Positions 15,168-24,117 are shown, numbered from the stretch's first letter. The stretch is DNA of 64,000 bases from CAIWHR01 sp963816925 (GCA_963816925.1 CAWFMY010000006.1:26498-90497), one strand, 5' to 3'. The notes: a model not told the origin generated them from the sequence alone. Numbers and translations are program-made.

Positions 15168-16553
15168 ATGATACAAATTCTCAGTTTGGCTTCGAGGAGA
15201 GTCGCCACGCCGCTCGCGCAAGCAGTTGTCGTCCTCCTCGCGCTCTGTTGTGCCGGCCTCCGCCCGGCGGCGCAAGCGCAGGACGCGCCGGCCAGCGGCG
15301 TCCTGTTCGACAACGTGCGCGTCTTCAACGGCAAGGATGGCGTGCTGTCGTCGCCTGCCAACGTGCTCGTCGTAGGAAACAAGATCCAGGCAATTTCTGC
15401 GTCGCCGATTTCGTTGTCAGCGAATCTGGTGGTCCAGCGGATCGACGGCAATGGCCGCACGTTGATACCGGGCCTGATCGACAATCACTGGCACACGATG
15501 CTAGCCCGGCCCACGCCAGTCGAGATGATGGAAGCCGACATCGGCTACATCAACCTGCTCGCCGGCGCGGAGGCGACGGCGACGCTGATGCGCGGCTTCA
15601 CGACTGTCCGCGACATGGGCGGGCCGTCGTTCGGATTGAAGCGCGCCATCGACGAGGGACTGGTGGCCGGGCCACGAATCTATCCCTCAGGAGCGATGAT
15701 CACGATCACCGGCGGGCATGGCGATTTTCGCAGCCGCGGCGACCTTCCGCGCCAGATCGGCGGGCCGTTGACCCGCATGGAAATCCTGGGCGCCAGCATG
15801 GTCGCGGATTCGCCGGACGAAGTTCGCGTGCGCGCGCGCGAGCAGCTGTCACTCGGTGCGTCGCAGGTCAAGCTGACCGCCGGCGGCGGCGTCGCTTCGC
15901 CGCACAGTCCGCTCGACGTTGCCACTTTCAACGAGGACGAGTTGCGGGCCGCGGTGCAAGCCGCCGAAAACTGGGGCACGTACGTCGCCACGCACGCGTA
16001 CACCCCGATCGCCATCCAACGCGCGGTCAGCGCAGGCGTAAAGGTGATCGAGCACGGTCATCTCATGGACGAGCCGACTGCCAGGATGATGGCGGACAAA
16101 GGCATCTGGCTGAGCTTCCAGCCGTTTACCGACGACGGTCACCTGCCACCGCTGGCCCCGGAAAATATGCGCCGATTGCAGCAAGTGTTCAGCGGCACCG
16201 AGCAAACCGTCGCGCTTGCGAAGAAATACAAGCTAAAGGTGGCGTTCGGCACCGACATCCTGTTTTCCCCTGCGAACGCGGCGCGGCAAGGCGCGTTGCT
16301 CGCGATCATGGGCAAGTGGTACACGCCGCTCGAAGCGCTACGGATGGCGACCGCTACCAATGGCGAGCTCCTTAAGCTATCCGGACCCCGTGATCCTTAC
16401 CCCGGCAAAATTGGAGTGGTGGAAGTCGGCGCGCTCGCCGACCTCATTTTGGTGAATGGCAATCCGCTCGCCGATCTCGCGCTCGTGGCTGATCCCGCGA
16501 GGAACTTCGTGGTGATCATGAAAGACGGGAAGGTCTACAAGAACCAACCGTAA
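15168..16553 (+). CDS. secreted amidohydrolase
   Basis: A 461-residue amidohydrolase-superfamily enzyme with a signal peptide (to about residue 37, AAQAQ). The metal-binding signature NHWH places His107 and His109 after strand 1. Later ligands are the probable carboxylated Lys in ASQVKLTAGGG, His in VATHAYTP, His in IEHGHLMDE and Asp in FGTDIL. The closest known groups are imidazolonepropionase-like and Xaa-Pro dipeptidase-like amidohydrolases, usually periplasmic hydrolases of cyclic amides or peptides. At about 1.4 kb it is large for a cassette. Substrate unknown. Confidence 0.82.
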   Translation: MIQILSLASRRVATPLAQAVVVLLALCCAGLRPAAQAQDAPASGVLFDNVRVFNGKDGVLSSPANVLVVGNKIQAISASPISLSANLVVQRIDGNGRTLIPGLIDNHWHTMLARPTPVEMMEADIGYINLLAGAEATATLMRGFTTVRDMGGPSFGLKRAIDEGLVAGPRIYPSGAMITITGGHGDFRSRGDLPRQIGGPLTRMEILGASMVADSPDEVRVRAREQLSLGASQVKLTAGGGVASPHSPLDVATFNEDELRAAVQAAENWGTYVATHAYTPIAIQRAVSAGVKVIEHGHLMDEPTARMMADKGIWLSFQPFTDDGHLPPLAPENMRRLQQVFSGTEQTVALAKKYKLKVAFGTDILFSPANAARQGALLAIMGKWYTPLEALRMATATNGELLKLSGPRDPYPGKIGVVEVGALADLILVNGNPLADLALVADPARNFVVIMKDGKVYKNQP

Positions 16554-16571
16554 GGCTGGTCGGGAGCAAGC

Positions 16572-16647
16572 AGCTACGAGGCGGACCGGGAGCGACTCGT
16601 CGTTGGCAAGTATCGGCGCCGACCACCGGTTAGTTTGGCCGTTAAGC
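16572..16647 (+). repeat. attC site 22 (degenerate R'')
   Basis: R' is GTTAAGC (fits GTTRRRY) with the L'-like arm ACCACCGGTTAGTTTGG. The left box is poorly preserved (near GCTACGA), though a GCGGACCGGG arm remains. Confidence 0.55.
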
Positions 16648-16726
16648 CGCAAGAGAGGAGTAGGCGCAGTCTTGCTGACCGCGCTATGACGATCGATCGC
16701 TCGTGTGCGCAATCTGGAGATCGTCA

Positions 16727-17089
16727 ATGAAGTGGCCCGGCATGGCCAAGCTTGGAATCTTTGCGCCTGCGCATCGCGGCGCAAAGATCTCGGTGCGGGC
16801 CGTGGAATTCACTGAAAATCTGGGGAGGTCGATGGGTGCGGGATTTGTCTACGGGCTGGCAACCTTGAAAGTGCCCCATATGCAGCTGGCGCTTGAGCGC
16901 GCGGGCTCTCAACTCCTTGGTTTTGCTCCCGGATACGACCGGGAGCTGGTGGCCCCGGGCGTCGTGAAACGTGTTCATGAAGCATTCTATGCAAAGGTGC
17001 TCGTCCCCGACGAGGACTTTCTTCGCTCGGACCCCAAGAACCTGTCCCCGAGAGCCAAGGCGCTGTTCGGGGTGTTGTTCCCTGATTGA
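16727..17089 (+). CDS. GNAT-like acyltransferase, C-terminal portion
   Basis: A 120-residue protein resembling the second half of a GNAT acyltransferase: PAHRGAKISVRAVEFTENLGRSMGAG would be the helix after the acyl-CoA loop, then QLALERAGSQLLGFAPGYDRE and VKRVHEAFYAKVLV. The N-terminal strands and the acyl-CoA-binding Q/RxxGxG/A loop are absent, so activity alone is doubtful. A GTG eight codons upstream is an alternative start. It may be a truncated cassette gene. Confidence 0.55.
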   Translation: MKWPGMAKLGIFAPAHRGAKISVRAVEFTENLGRSMGAGFVYGLATLKVPHMQLALERAGSQLLGFAPGYDRELVAPGVVKRVHEAFYAKVLVPDEDFLRSDPKNLSPRAKALFGVLFPD

Positions 17090-17128
17090 CACGAAAATTC
17101 GCGCTCGTGCGAACGAATTGGGTATTTG

Positions 17129-17212
17129 GCCTAACCTGTCACTCGACGCGGACGTCTCGCATGTGGGGCTGCGCCCTGGCAGCGGGCCGCCGGTTGGCTG
17201 ATTTCGTTAGGC
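17129..17212 (+). repeat. attC site 23
   Basis: 84 bp with perfect GCCTAAC and GTTAGGC; arms typical. Confidence 0.92.
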
Positions 17213-17231
17213 AGCATCGGGAAGGTCGGAG

Positions 17232-17591
17232 ATGGGTATAGGCCTGAACGTTTCTTGCCCGGGTTGTGGAACCTTCTTGCTTCAGGTGGGCCCGCGGATT
17301 TCACCTCCAGAGTTCTGTCTGTTTCCGTTCATGTGCACTGATTGTCAGAACGCCTCATGTTTGGACATTCATGCAAGTTCACCGGTCTGCGAGCACTGTG
17401 GCTCTGCGTCAGTCGTGCCCTATGGGAGCCCTCCGGCAGTGGGCAAATTGGGCTCAACCGCGGTATTCGAATGCTGGCCTTGCGACAAGTTTTCCGCCGA
17501 CGTGCTGACGCTCACCGATGGGACGTACTGGTGTCCGACTTGTTGTGAATACACAACTCGCTTCTCCGACTCAGGTGACAAGTGGGATTGA
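17232..17591 (+). CDS. zinc-ribbon protein
   Basis: A 119-residue protein with four Cys-x-x-Cys knuckles: CPGC near residue 9, CTDC near 35, CEHC near 53 and CPTC near 100, plus CWPC near 81. Such an arrangement probably binds two or more zinc ions and forms tandem ribbons. No nucleic-acid-binding domain or enzymatic motif accompanies them. Single-gene cassette; function unknown. Confidence 0.65.
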   Translation: MGIGLNVSCPGCGTFLLQVGPRISPPEFCLFPFMCTDCQNASCLDIHASSPVCEHCGSASVVPYGSPPAVGKLGSTAVFECWPCDKFSADVLTLTDGTYWCPTCCEYTTRFSDSGDKWD

Positions 17592-17598
17592 TTGAGCT

Positions 17599-17683
17599 GC
17601 CGAACCACTCGGTCAACGCGGACGTCCCGCCTGCGCGGCTTCGCCGGGCGCTACGGTCCGCCGGTTAGCTTCTTTCGTCAGGC
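17599..17683 (+). repeat. attC site 24
   Basis: 85 bp. R'' is GCCGAAC and R' is GTCAGGC; arms are typical. Confidence 0.8.
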
Positions 17684-17695
17684 CGCAGACAAGCG

Positions 17696-18391
17696 ATGAA
17701 TGAGGTTCAGTTCCTTGTACTACTCCTCGGTATATGGCTCTTCGCCCAGTACATCATCGGCCCGATAGCGGTCCGCTTTACGCTCACGGTGCCAGAGACC
17801 TATGTCCTTCCGCGCTTAGACTATTCAGAGCTACTCGCGTCGAACACGCAAGCCCGCGGGCTTCATGACGAATTATCCCGCCTGGGCTTTCTGCAGGGAG
17901 GCGCCACGAGGCTTCCCAACGTCGGCGCGGTTCTCTATGCCAACCCTGGCGACGGCTCATCAGCATCGTTGCAGATAACCAAAGGTTTCGTCGCCGTCGC
18001 ATTCTCCCAGCCATTTCAAGGCCGCTACCTGTCTTTATCCAACGCTCCTCTCCCGTCAGTCTATCCTCGGTGGAACAAGAAGATCAGCTATATCTTGCCG
18101 TCGTGTCATAAGGTCGACGAACTCTGGGATATCTACAAGTTGATACGTGCCAGGCTTTGTGTGCCCTCTGCACGAGCTGAGCCGGCAGCGGGGATTTCCA
18201 TGACCGAAGCCTTCCTAAATGAGGAACTTGCTCACTTGATTGAGACCGGCATATTTTCGGATCGTGTCAAGAACGGCAAGCATCGTGTCACCCTCAAAGG
18301 TGCGTTTGTCATGACGTGGAAGCTTGCTTGGCCGTCGAAGTCAATACTTCTCTTTATCGAGAGTCGTCGTGCGAGGGCGGCTGCAGCCTAA
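17696..18391 (+). CDS. membrane-anchored hypothetical protein
   Basis: A 231-residue protein with one N-terminal membrane anchor (residues 5-28) and a soluble domain rich in strands (AVLYANPG, ASLQITKGFVAVAFSQ). The C-terminal third has helices and the segment HRVTLKGAFVMTWKLAWPSK, then an Arg-rich tail that ends inside R''. No family recognised. The last residues Ala-Ala-Ala and the stop codon are encoded at the edge of the attC. Confidence 0.55.
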   Translation: MNEVQFLVLLLGIWLFAQYIIGPIAVRFTLTVPETYVLPRLDYSELLASNTQARGLHDELSRLGFLQGGATRLPNVGAVLYANPGDGSSASLQITKGFVAVAFSQPFQGRYLSLSNAPLPSVYPRWNKKISYILPSCHKVDELWDIYKLIRARLCVPSARAEPAAGISMTEAFLNEELAHLIETGIFSDRVKNGKHRVTLKGAFVMTWKLAWPSKSILLFIESRRARAAAA

Positions 18392-18475
18392 CCCGTCGCT
18401 CAACCGGACGTGCCGGAACGCGGCTCGTTTCTCGCGGGCGTCGACGCGGCCGGCGGCTAGCTAGTTAGGTTGGGC
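18386..18475 (+). repeat. attC site 25
   Basis: 90 bp. R'' is GCCTAAC; the right end is GTTGGGC, with an alternative GTTAGGT overlapping just before it. The L' arm is rearranged (CCGGCGGCTAGCTAG). Long subfamily. Confidence 0.75.
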
Positions 18476-18602
18476 GTCACGGCAGTGTGGCGTACGATTT
18501 CGACGGACACAGGCTCGGCCCACAACAACCGCTCGGGGTAGGCTACCCGCCAGCTGGTTGGATCGCTGCCTTTACGGGTTGCGCTGACCAGCGGAGGATT
18601 AG

Positions 18603-19586
18603 ATGAACAGGCGTCAAACGACAATTGCTCTTGTGATGCTTGGCGCCATGCCGCTCGCCGCCAAGGCCCAGGAGGCGGCCAAGGTGCATCGAATAGGGTA
18701 TCTTTCGAGCGACCTGGCGGGCAGTCCCTACATGACGGAGGGCTTCCGTCAAGGACTGCGTGACCTCGGTTACGTCGAGGGGCGTAGTGTCGTGATTGAA
18801 ACCCGCGATGCCGACAGGAAGCTCGAACGGCTCCCCGCCCTTGCGGCCGAACTGGTTGCGCTCAAGGTCGACGTCATCGTGGTCGGAGGCACGGTCGCCG
18901 CACTGGCCGCGAAGCAAGCAACCAGAACCCTTCCCATTGTGTTCGTTTCTGCTATCGATCCCGTTGCGGACGGGCTCGTCATCAGCCTTGCGCGGCCCGA
19001 CGGCAATGTCACGGGGCTGTCCACCCTCGCCCCCGAGCTGATAGGCAAGCGTCTGGAAAACCTCAATCGGGCAGTGCCGGGGCTCAGTCTGGTTGCCGTC
19101 CTTTGGCAGCCGGGAGCACTCCGCGAACGCACAGAAAAGGACCTGCGGAAGGGAGCGGAAGTCGCGGCACGGGCGCTGGGGATGCGACTTCACTTCGTTG
19201 AGGCGCGAGGGCCAGACGATTTCAACAGAGCCTTCTCGGAAATGACCAAGGCGCGCGCCGGTGCTCTGATGGTGTTGGGAGGCACCATGTTCCTCACCGA
19301 GCGAAGACACCTCGTCGACTTGGCGGCAAAGAACCGGCTGCCGGCAATGTACGGATTGAGGGAGTATGTCGATGCCGGGGGGCTGATGTGTTACGGACCG
19401 AATAATGCCGATATGTTCCGGCGCGCCGCAACCTATGTGGACAAGATCCTCAAGGGTGCCAAGCCCGCCGACCTGCCCGTCGAACAGCCGACGAAGTTCG
19501 AGCTGGTGATTAACCTCAAGACCGCCAACGCCCTCGGCCTGACGATCCCGCCGTCGTTACTCCAACGCGCCGAGGTGATCCAGTGA
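18603..19586 (+). CDS. orphan ABC-type substrate-binding protein (4 of 6)
   Basis: A 327-residue ABC_sub_bind-type periplasmic protein. The leader MNRRQTTIALVMLG ends AKAQE. Landmarks are RIGYLSSD, GLRDLGYVEGRSVVIETRDA, LARPDGNVTGLS (Pro-Gly changed to Pro-Asp), YVDKILKGAKPADLPVEQ and RAEVIQ. It is most like copy 2. GGAGGA precedes the ATG. No transporter partner is present, so either it serves a distant importer or has a sensory or scavenging role. Confidence 0.85.
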   Translation: MNRRQTTIALVMLGAMPLAAKAQEAAKVHRIGYLSSDLAGSPYMTEGFRQGLRDLGYVEGRSVVIETRDADRKLERLPALAAELVALKVDVIVVGGTVAALAAKQATRTLPIVFVSAIDPVADGLVISLARPDGNVTGLSTLAPELIGKRLENLNRAVPGLSLVAVLWQPGALRERTEKDLRKGAEVAARALGMRLHFVEARGPDDFNRAFSEMTKARAGALMVLGGTMFLTERRHLVDLAAKNRLPAMYGLREYVDAGGLMCYGPNNADMFRRAATYVDKILKGAKPADLPVEQPTKFELVINLKTANALGLTIPPSLLQRAEVIQ

Positions 19587-19639
19587 TGGATCGGCGAATG
19601 GTCACTCCTGGCCGATCTCGAACATGCCAGAAGATTGAC

Positions 19640-19723
19640 GCCCAACCTGTCGCTCAACGCGGGCGCCCCGTCGGCGGCGCTTCGCGCCGTCCACGCGTCG
19701 CCGGTTACCTTGATACGTGAGAG
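19640..19723 (+). repeat. attC site 26 (R' lost)
   Basis: 84 bp. R'' is GCCCAAC, arms and centre are typical, but the right box reads GTGAGAG and no longer fits GTTRRRY. Confidence 0.75.
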
Positions 19724-19753
19724 CGCAGCAACACATTACGCACGTTACACACC

Positions 19754-20572
19754 ATGAATTCACTCGAGTCCGACAGAGCATTCGCAGGCTCGATCCCGCA
19801 ACTGTACGAACAGTACATGGTGCCGCTCATCTTCGAACCCTACGCTGCGGACTTGGCTCGTCGCGTTTGTCTGCGTGAGCCTTTCAAAGTGCTTGAAATC
19901 GCCGCTGGTACGGGTGTCGTCACGCGTCAACTCGCGAGCGCTCTTCCTCCCGGCGTTACGATCGTCGCGTCGGACCTCAACCAGCCGATGCTCGAGCATG
20001 CGGCCGCCGTGGGCACGACTCGTCCTGTCGAGTGGCGCCAAGCCGATGCGATGCAGCTGCCGTTTTCCGACAACTCATATGACGTCGTCGTCTGCCAGTT
20101 TGGTGTGATGTTCTTTCCGGACAAGGCAATGGCGTTCTCAGAGGCGTGGCGCGTGCTCCGCGCTGGAGGCTTTTTCATCTTCAATGTGTGGGATCGAATA
20201 GACGAAAACGATTTCGCCTATACCGTAACCCAAGCGCTCGAAACTCCGTTCCCCGCCGACCCGCCGCGCTTCTTGGCTCGGGTTCCTCACGGCTACCATG
20301 ACGTGTCGGCCATCGCTCAAGACCTGGCACGCGGCGGGTTCAATCGATCGCCTGAGTTCGCAACGCTGGCGGCGCGCAGTCGTGCGGATTTGCCACGAAT
20401 TCCCGCCGTTGCGTACTGTCAGGGAACGCCCCTTCGCAGCGAAATCGAGGCGCGTGGCCCTTCGCGCCTGAGCGAGGCCACCGACATCGCCACAGCAGCG
20501 ATCACAAGCAGGTTCGGCCCGGGCGCGGTAGATGGCAAGATTCAAGCCCGCATCGTCACCATCGAACGCTAA
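19754..20572 (+). CDS. class I SAM-dependent methyltransferase
   Basis: A 272-residue Rossmann-fold methyltransferase. Motif I VLEIAAGTG is at residues 46-54, the acidic end of strand 2 is VASDLN (Asp74), and post-motif residues include RQADAMQLPF and EAWRVLRAGGFFIFNVW. This is the UbiE/Coq5-like Methyltransf_11 layout. The methyl acceptor cannot be deduced. Single-gene cassette; the C-terminal 60 residues form a variable cap. Confident on fold, not on substrate. Confidence 0.82.
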   Translation: MNSLESDRAFAGSIPQLYEQYMVPLIFEPYAADLARRVCLREPFKVLEIAAGTGVVTRQLASALPPGVTIVASDLNQPMLEHAAAVGTTRPVEWRQADAMQLPFSDNSYDVVVCQFGVMFFPDKAMAFSEAWRVLRAGGFFIFNVWDRIDENDFAYTVTQALETPFPADPPRFLARVPHGYHDVSAIAQDLARGGFNRSPEFATLAARSRADLPRIPAVAYCQGTPLRSEIEARGPSRLSEATDIATAAITSRFGPGAVDGKIQARIVTIER

Positions 20573-20598
20573 CGTCGTACGCGCGGCCCTCAGATGGA

Positions 20599-20688
20599 CT
20601 CTAACCCCGCGCTCAACCGGACGGGCCGGCACGTGCCTCGTTGTTGGCGAGCCTTGACGCGACCCGCCGGTTCGCTTGAACTTTAGGC
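20599..20688 (+). repeat. attC site 27 (long subfamily)
   Basis: 90 bp. R'' is CTCTAAC and R' is TTTAGGC; the long-subfamily signature GACGGGCCGGCACG with TTGGCGAGC is present. Confidence 0.72.
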
Positions 20689-20737
20689 TAATCCGGCTGG
20701 CTATCCCGGACTTACTCGCGTCGGCAAACCAAAAACG

Positions 20738-21265
20738 ATGAAGATTGCTGTCTTCGGAAAACCAGGCGGCGGCAAGTCAACGCTGAGCCGACAGATTGCG
20801 TCGGTCACCAACTTGCCATTGCATCAACTCGACCTTATCCAATTCGTTGAGGGCGGCGCCAAGGTCCCCGACGAGGTCTTCGTCAAGCGCCACTCCGAGA
20901 TCCTGGCGAAGCCGCGCTGGGTAATCGATGGATTCGGGACGCCGCGGTCCTTCGAGGACTTGCTGCGTGCTGCCGATGTCCTGGTCTACGTTGAAAGAGC
21001 AGCCATCGTGCACTACTGGTGGGTCACAAAGAGGTTCATCCTGAGTCCGTTCATAAAGCCGCTAGGCTGGCCAGCCCGGAGCCCGATTGTCCGGTCGACC
21101 ATCAGCAGCTTTCGGTTCCTCAGGCTGTCATATAGGTTCTGGACACCGGACTTCCGAGCCAAGCTCCTTGCTCTACAGCCCGGCAAGCTCGTCTACATAA
21201 TTGAGCGGCAGTCTGACGCTAGAGCCATACTGATCGAACTCCGGCGGGTTGGCGATGTGCGATGA
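20738..21265 (+). CDS. adenylate-kinase-like P-loop NTPase (FlaR-related)
   Basis: A 175-residue P-loop protein with Walker A GKPGGGKST at residues 7-15. It resembles the AAA_17/FlaR group, sometimes annotated as DNA topology modulation protein or adenylate-kinase-like: QLDLIQF follows the first helix, then RWVIDGFG, and a Trp/Arg-rich segment WWVTKRFIL. Those proteins are probable nucleotide or small-molecule kinases. Single-gene cassette; substrate unknown. Confidence 0.72.
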   Translation: MKIAVFGKPGGGKSTLSRQIASVTNLPLHQLDLIQFVEGGAKVPDEVFVKRHSEILAKPRWVIDGFGTPRSFEDLLRAADVLVYVERAAIVHYWWVTKRFILSPFIKPLGWPARSPIVRSTISSFRFLRLSYRFWTPDFRAKLLALQPGKLVYIIERQSDARAILIELRRVGDVR

Positions 21266-21266
21266 G

Positions 21267-21351
21267 GCCTAACCCGGCGGTCAACACGGACGCCCCGGTG
21301 GCAGCGCTTCGCGTCCGGCCGCGGGTCGCCGGTTACCTTAGTTCGTTAGGC
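21267..21351 (+). repeat. attC site 28
   Basis: 85 bp with perfect GCCTAAC and GTTAGGC and typical arms; starts two bases after the preceding stop. Confidence 0.93.
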
Positions 21352-21438
21352 GGCACGCGATCGGCGATCCGGCCATACACCCGTTCGCTGATCGCGGTAG
21401 CATTACCGATCGTGCCTCGGCGTTGAGGTCATCCGCAG

Positions 21439-22415
21439 ATGGACCGACGAAGGTTCACTAGTTTTCTCGGGGCCAGCCTACTCGTGGCGGATTCGTTCGC
21501 CGCGCAACCCGCGAAACTACATCGCATCGGCTACCTAGGCGGCACGCCGCCGAGCGCAGAACCGTACCTCTTTGAGGGATTTTTCCAAGGGCTGCGGGAA
21601 CTGGGATACGTCGAAGGAGAGAACTTTCTGCTTGAGGGACGATATTACGGAGACCGCATCGAACGACTCCCTGCACTCGCAGCTGAATTGGTTCAGCTCA
21701 AAGTAGACGTCATCGTCGCGGGCGGGCCACCTGCGCCGGAAGCAGCCCACCGCGCCACTAGGACAATCCCCATCATCATGGCCTACCACCCCGATCCCGT
21801 CGGGAGCGGTCTCGCAGCCAGTCTGGCGAGACCGGGAGGAAACGTCACGGGAATGTCGATGCTTATGCCAGAGCTAGTCGGCAAGCAATTGCAGTTGCTC
21901 AAAGAGGCCATTCCCGGAATGTCGCGCGTGGCGGTGCTCTCGAACCCAACCGTTCCCACGAACGCACTTTTGCTGAAGGAGGCAGAAGCCACCGCGCGTT
22001 TGATGAACGTGCAGTTGCAGGTGTTGGATGTGCGCGCTCCTGGCGATTTCGACAGTGCCTTCTCCGCAATGATTAAAAACCGGTCGCACGCACTGATCGT
22101 GCTGGGTGGCTCGATATTCTTCGCCGACCGAGCACGCATAGTTGCGCTCGCATCGGAGAACCGCCTACCATCAATGTATTTGTTGAAGCAGTATGTAGAG
22201 GCTGGTGGTCTTATGTCGTACGGAGCAAGTAACCGCGAGAGTTTTCGGCGGGCTGCCACGTACGTGGACAAGGTACTCAAGGGAGCGAAGCCCGCCGACC
22301 TGCCTATCGAGCAGGCGACGAAGCTCGAATTGAACATAAACCTCAAGACTGCAAAAGCGCTCGGGCTCACGATCCCACGGGACTTTTGCAACGCGCCGAT
22401 GAGGTGATTCAATAA
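21439..22415 (+). CDS. orphan ABC-type substrate-binding protein (5 of 6), frameshifted at C-terminus
   Basis: An ABC_sub_bind-type periplasmic protein, about 325 residues. The leader MDRRRFTSFLGASL ends AAQPA. Landmarks are RIGYLGGTP, GLRELGYVEGENF, LARPGGNVTGMS and LNINLKTAKALGLTIP. As sequenced, the frame ends at 22407 with DFCNAPMR, but the neighbouring frame from about 22377 gives LLQRADEVIQ and a stop at 22413-22415, exactly the family ending. One base therefore appears to be missing near CCCACGGG, either a sequence error or a mild truncation. Confidence 0.8.
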
Positions 22416-22500
22416 CCGACCTATGCCTCATCCGCACGCGCTTCCTGCGCTTGCTCTCGACGCCGAGCGTTGTCTCATCAGCGGCTTCCGTCTTGGTCCC

Positions 22501-22593
22501 GCCTAACCACGCGTTCAACCGGACCCGCCGGTACGGGCCTTCTCTTTGGCGAGTGTCGGTGGCGGCGGGCCGGTTAACTTGGTCTCGTTAGGC
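22501..22593 (+). repeat. attC site 29 (long subfamily)
   Basis: 93 bp with perfect GCCTAAC and GTTAGGC and the long-subfamily centre (GGACCCGCCGGTACGG, TTGGCGAGTG). Confidence 0.88.
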
Positions 22594-22708
22594 GTCGAAT
22601 TTGAACCGACAAGCTCAGCGCGAAATGACTGAACTACCCGTCGGGACCACGAGGTCGCATGAACGACTGCGGTTCGCAGCGATCCAAGGCGTTCGAAGAC
22701 TCGTCGAC
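22594..22708 (+). other. short cassette without a convincing gene
   Basis: 115 bp between two attC sites. The only open frame begins at a TTG at 22601 and runs through the following attC; its sequence has no recognisable features. It may be an empty or gene-less cassette, or carry a short RNA or promoter; nothing specific can be identified. Confidence 0.45.
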
Positions 22709-22799
22709 GCCCAGCCTGGCGCTCAACCGGACGGGCCGGTACGCGGCTTAATATTTGCGAGCATCGGCGCGGCCCGGCGGCGAGCTTGAATCGTTAGGT
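22709..22799 (+). repeat. attC site 30 (long subfamily)
   Basis: 91 bp. R'' is GCCCAGC and R' is GTTAGGT; the centre GGGCCGGTACGCGG with TTTGCGAGCATCGG matches attC 10 and 27. Confidence 0.8.
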
Positions 22800-22808
22800 G
22801 GCATCCTC

Positions 22809-23273
22809 ATGCCCACTTCCGTCGCCGACATTTTCAACTATCGCCAGGCTGCGCCTGACTTGGCGACGTCGGGGCAGCCCCGCGAAGATCAGCTTCAGGC
22901 TATCGCAAATGCCGGGTATGAAGCCATCGTCAACTTGGCGCTTCATGATGACCCACGGTATTCGCTTGAGGACGAAGGATCCTCGGTGAAGGCGCTGGGG
23001 CTCCAATATATTCACATACCCGTCCAGTTCAATGCTCCGAGCGAGAGTGATTTGGCCGAGTTCTTCGAGGCGATGGAACATTGCAGGGGGCTTCGGCTTT
23101 GGGTGCACTGCGCCGCAAACATGCGGGTCACGGCGTTTCTCGGCCTCTACTGGCGCATCCACGAGGGCTGGCCCGAAGATCGCGCGTTTGCCCTGCTTCG
23201 CGAAATTTGGCAACCTGACGCCCTGTGGGCTGAGTTCATCCGCGCACAACTGGTCAAAGCAAATGCCGCCTAA
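22809..23273 (+). CDS. protein tyrosine phosphatase-like protein with CX4R loop
   Basis: A 154-residue protein resembling the dual-specificity/beta-lactamase-hydrolase-like phosphatase group: ATSGQPREDQLQAIANAGYEAIVNLAL at the N-terminus and the nucleophile loop VHCAANMR at residues 99-106. True phosphatases have CX5R; here Cys101 and Arg106 are separated by four residues, so catalysis may differ or be lost. The same HCAANMR form exists in a family of uncharacterised homologs as far as I recall. Stop codon is in the next R'' box. Confidence 0.68.
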   Translation: MPTSVADIFNYRQAAPDLATSGQPREDQLQAIANAGYEAIVNLALHDDPRYSLEDEGSSVKALGLQYIHIPVQFNAPSESDLAEFFEAMEHCRGLRLWVHCAANMRVTAFLGLYWRIHEGWPEDRAFALLREIWQPDALWAEFIRAQLVKANAA

Positions 23274-23348
23274 CCGCTTGGTCAACACCGACCGTCACCG
23301 GCGCGCCATCGGCCGCGCCTGGCGGCCGGTTATCTTGGTTCGTTAGGC
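23268..23348 (+). repeat. attC site 31
   Basis: 81 bp with perfect GCCTAAC and GTTAGGC; L' reads GGCCGGTTATCTTGG. Confidence 0.9.
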
Positions 23349-23364
23349 CGCACCAAGGGCGCCG

Positions 23365-23938
23365 GTGTCACTCGTTTATCGATTCCTCTTCCCCGCCCTG
23401 TGGCTTTCGTGGGCGGCGTATTGGTGGCTGGCTTCTCGCGGCGCCAAACCCGCTGAGCGTCGAGAGCCCCTGGGCTCGCGGCTATTGCATGTGCTGCCAC
23501 TGTCGTTGGCCTTCTGGCTCCTTTGGGCAACAAAGGCCCCGGGCACATTTCTCAACGAGAGGCTGTTCCCATGGGCGCCCTGGGAGTTCTGGATGGGCGG
23601 GATCGTTACCGCGGCGGGAATCCTGTTCACGGTCTGGGCGCGCGTACACCTCGGGGGCAACTGGAGCGGCATCGTCACCATCAAGCAGGATCATGAACTG
23701 ATCGCTGACGGCCCCTACGCCATCGTCCGTCATCCCATTTATACGGGGCTGCTGGTTGCCTTCATCGGCTCAGCCATGGCCGGCGGAGAATGGCGCGGGG
23801 TACTCGCCGCGCTGATCGCCTGGTGGGCACTTGTGGCGCAAGCTTCGACTGGAGGAGCGTTGGATGGCTGAGCGCTTCGGACAGCGATACGAAGCCTACT
23901 GTCGGCGCGTACCCGCACTTGTGCCGTTCTGGAAGTGA
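23365..23938 (+). CDS. isoprenylcysteine carboxyl methyltransferase-like membrane protein, frameshifted
   Basis: A membrane methyltransferase of the ICMT/phospholipid methyltransferase group. The catalytic region is intact: GGNWSGIVTIKQDHELIADGPYAIVRHPIYTG. As sequenced, the frame stops at 23871, but shifting by one base at about 23828 continues as WRKLRLEERWMAERFGQRYEAYCRRVPALVPFWK to a stop at 23936-23938, the standard family ending. One extra base therefore seems present. The start is a GTG after attC 31. These proteins methylate membrane or lipid substrates with SAM. Confidence 0.75.
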
Positions 23939-24006
23939 GCCGAAAGGGTTCCCGGTGCCTCCACGATCCATGGCTATTCGACTCAACCGCGTCAGTCGAC
24001 CGTGGC

Positions 24007-24083
24007 CTTCCAACCCGTCGCTCAACGCGGAAGCACCGCATGCGGCGCCTCGCGCCTGCGGCGATTACCTTGATTCGTGAGGC
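24007..24083 (+). repeat. attC site 32 (decaying)
   Basis: 77 bp. R'' is TTCCAAC and R' is GTGAGGC; arms are still typical (GCTCAACGCGGA and GATTACCTTGA). Confidence 0.7.
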
Positions 24084-24117
24084 CACACAATCAGTCCTCT
24101 GATGGAGAATCGCATCG

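Noticed and set aside
15248..16375. 375-codon plus-strand frame inside the amidohydrolase gene
   Set aside because: It is Arg-rich and motif-free in the +1/+2 frame of a gene with a complete catalytic set.
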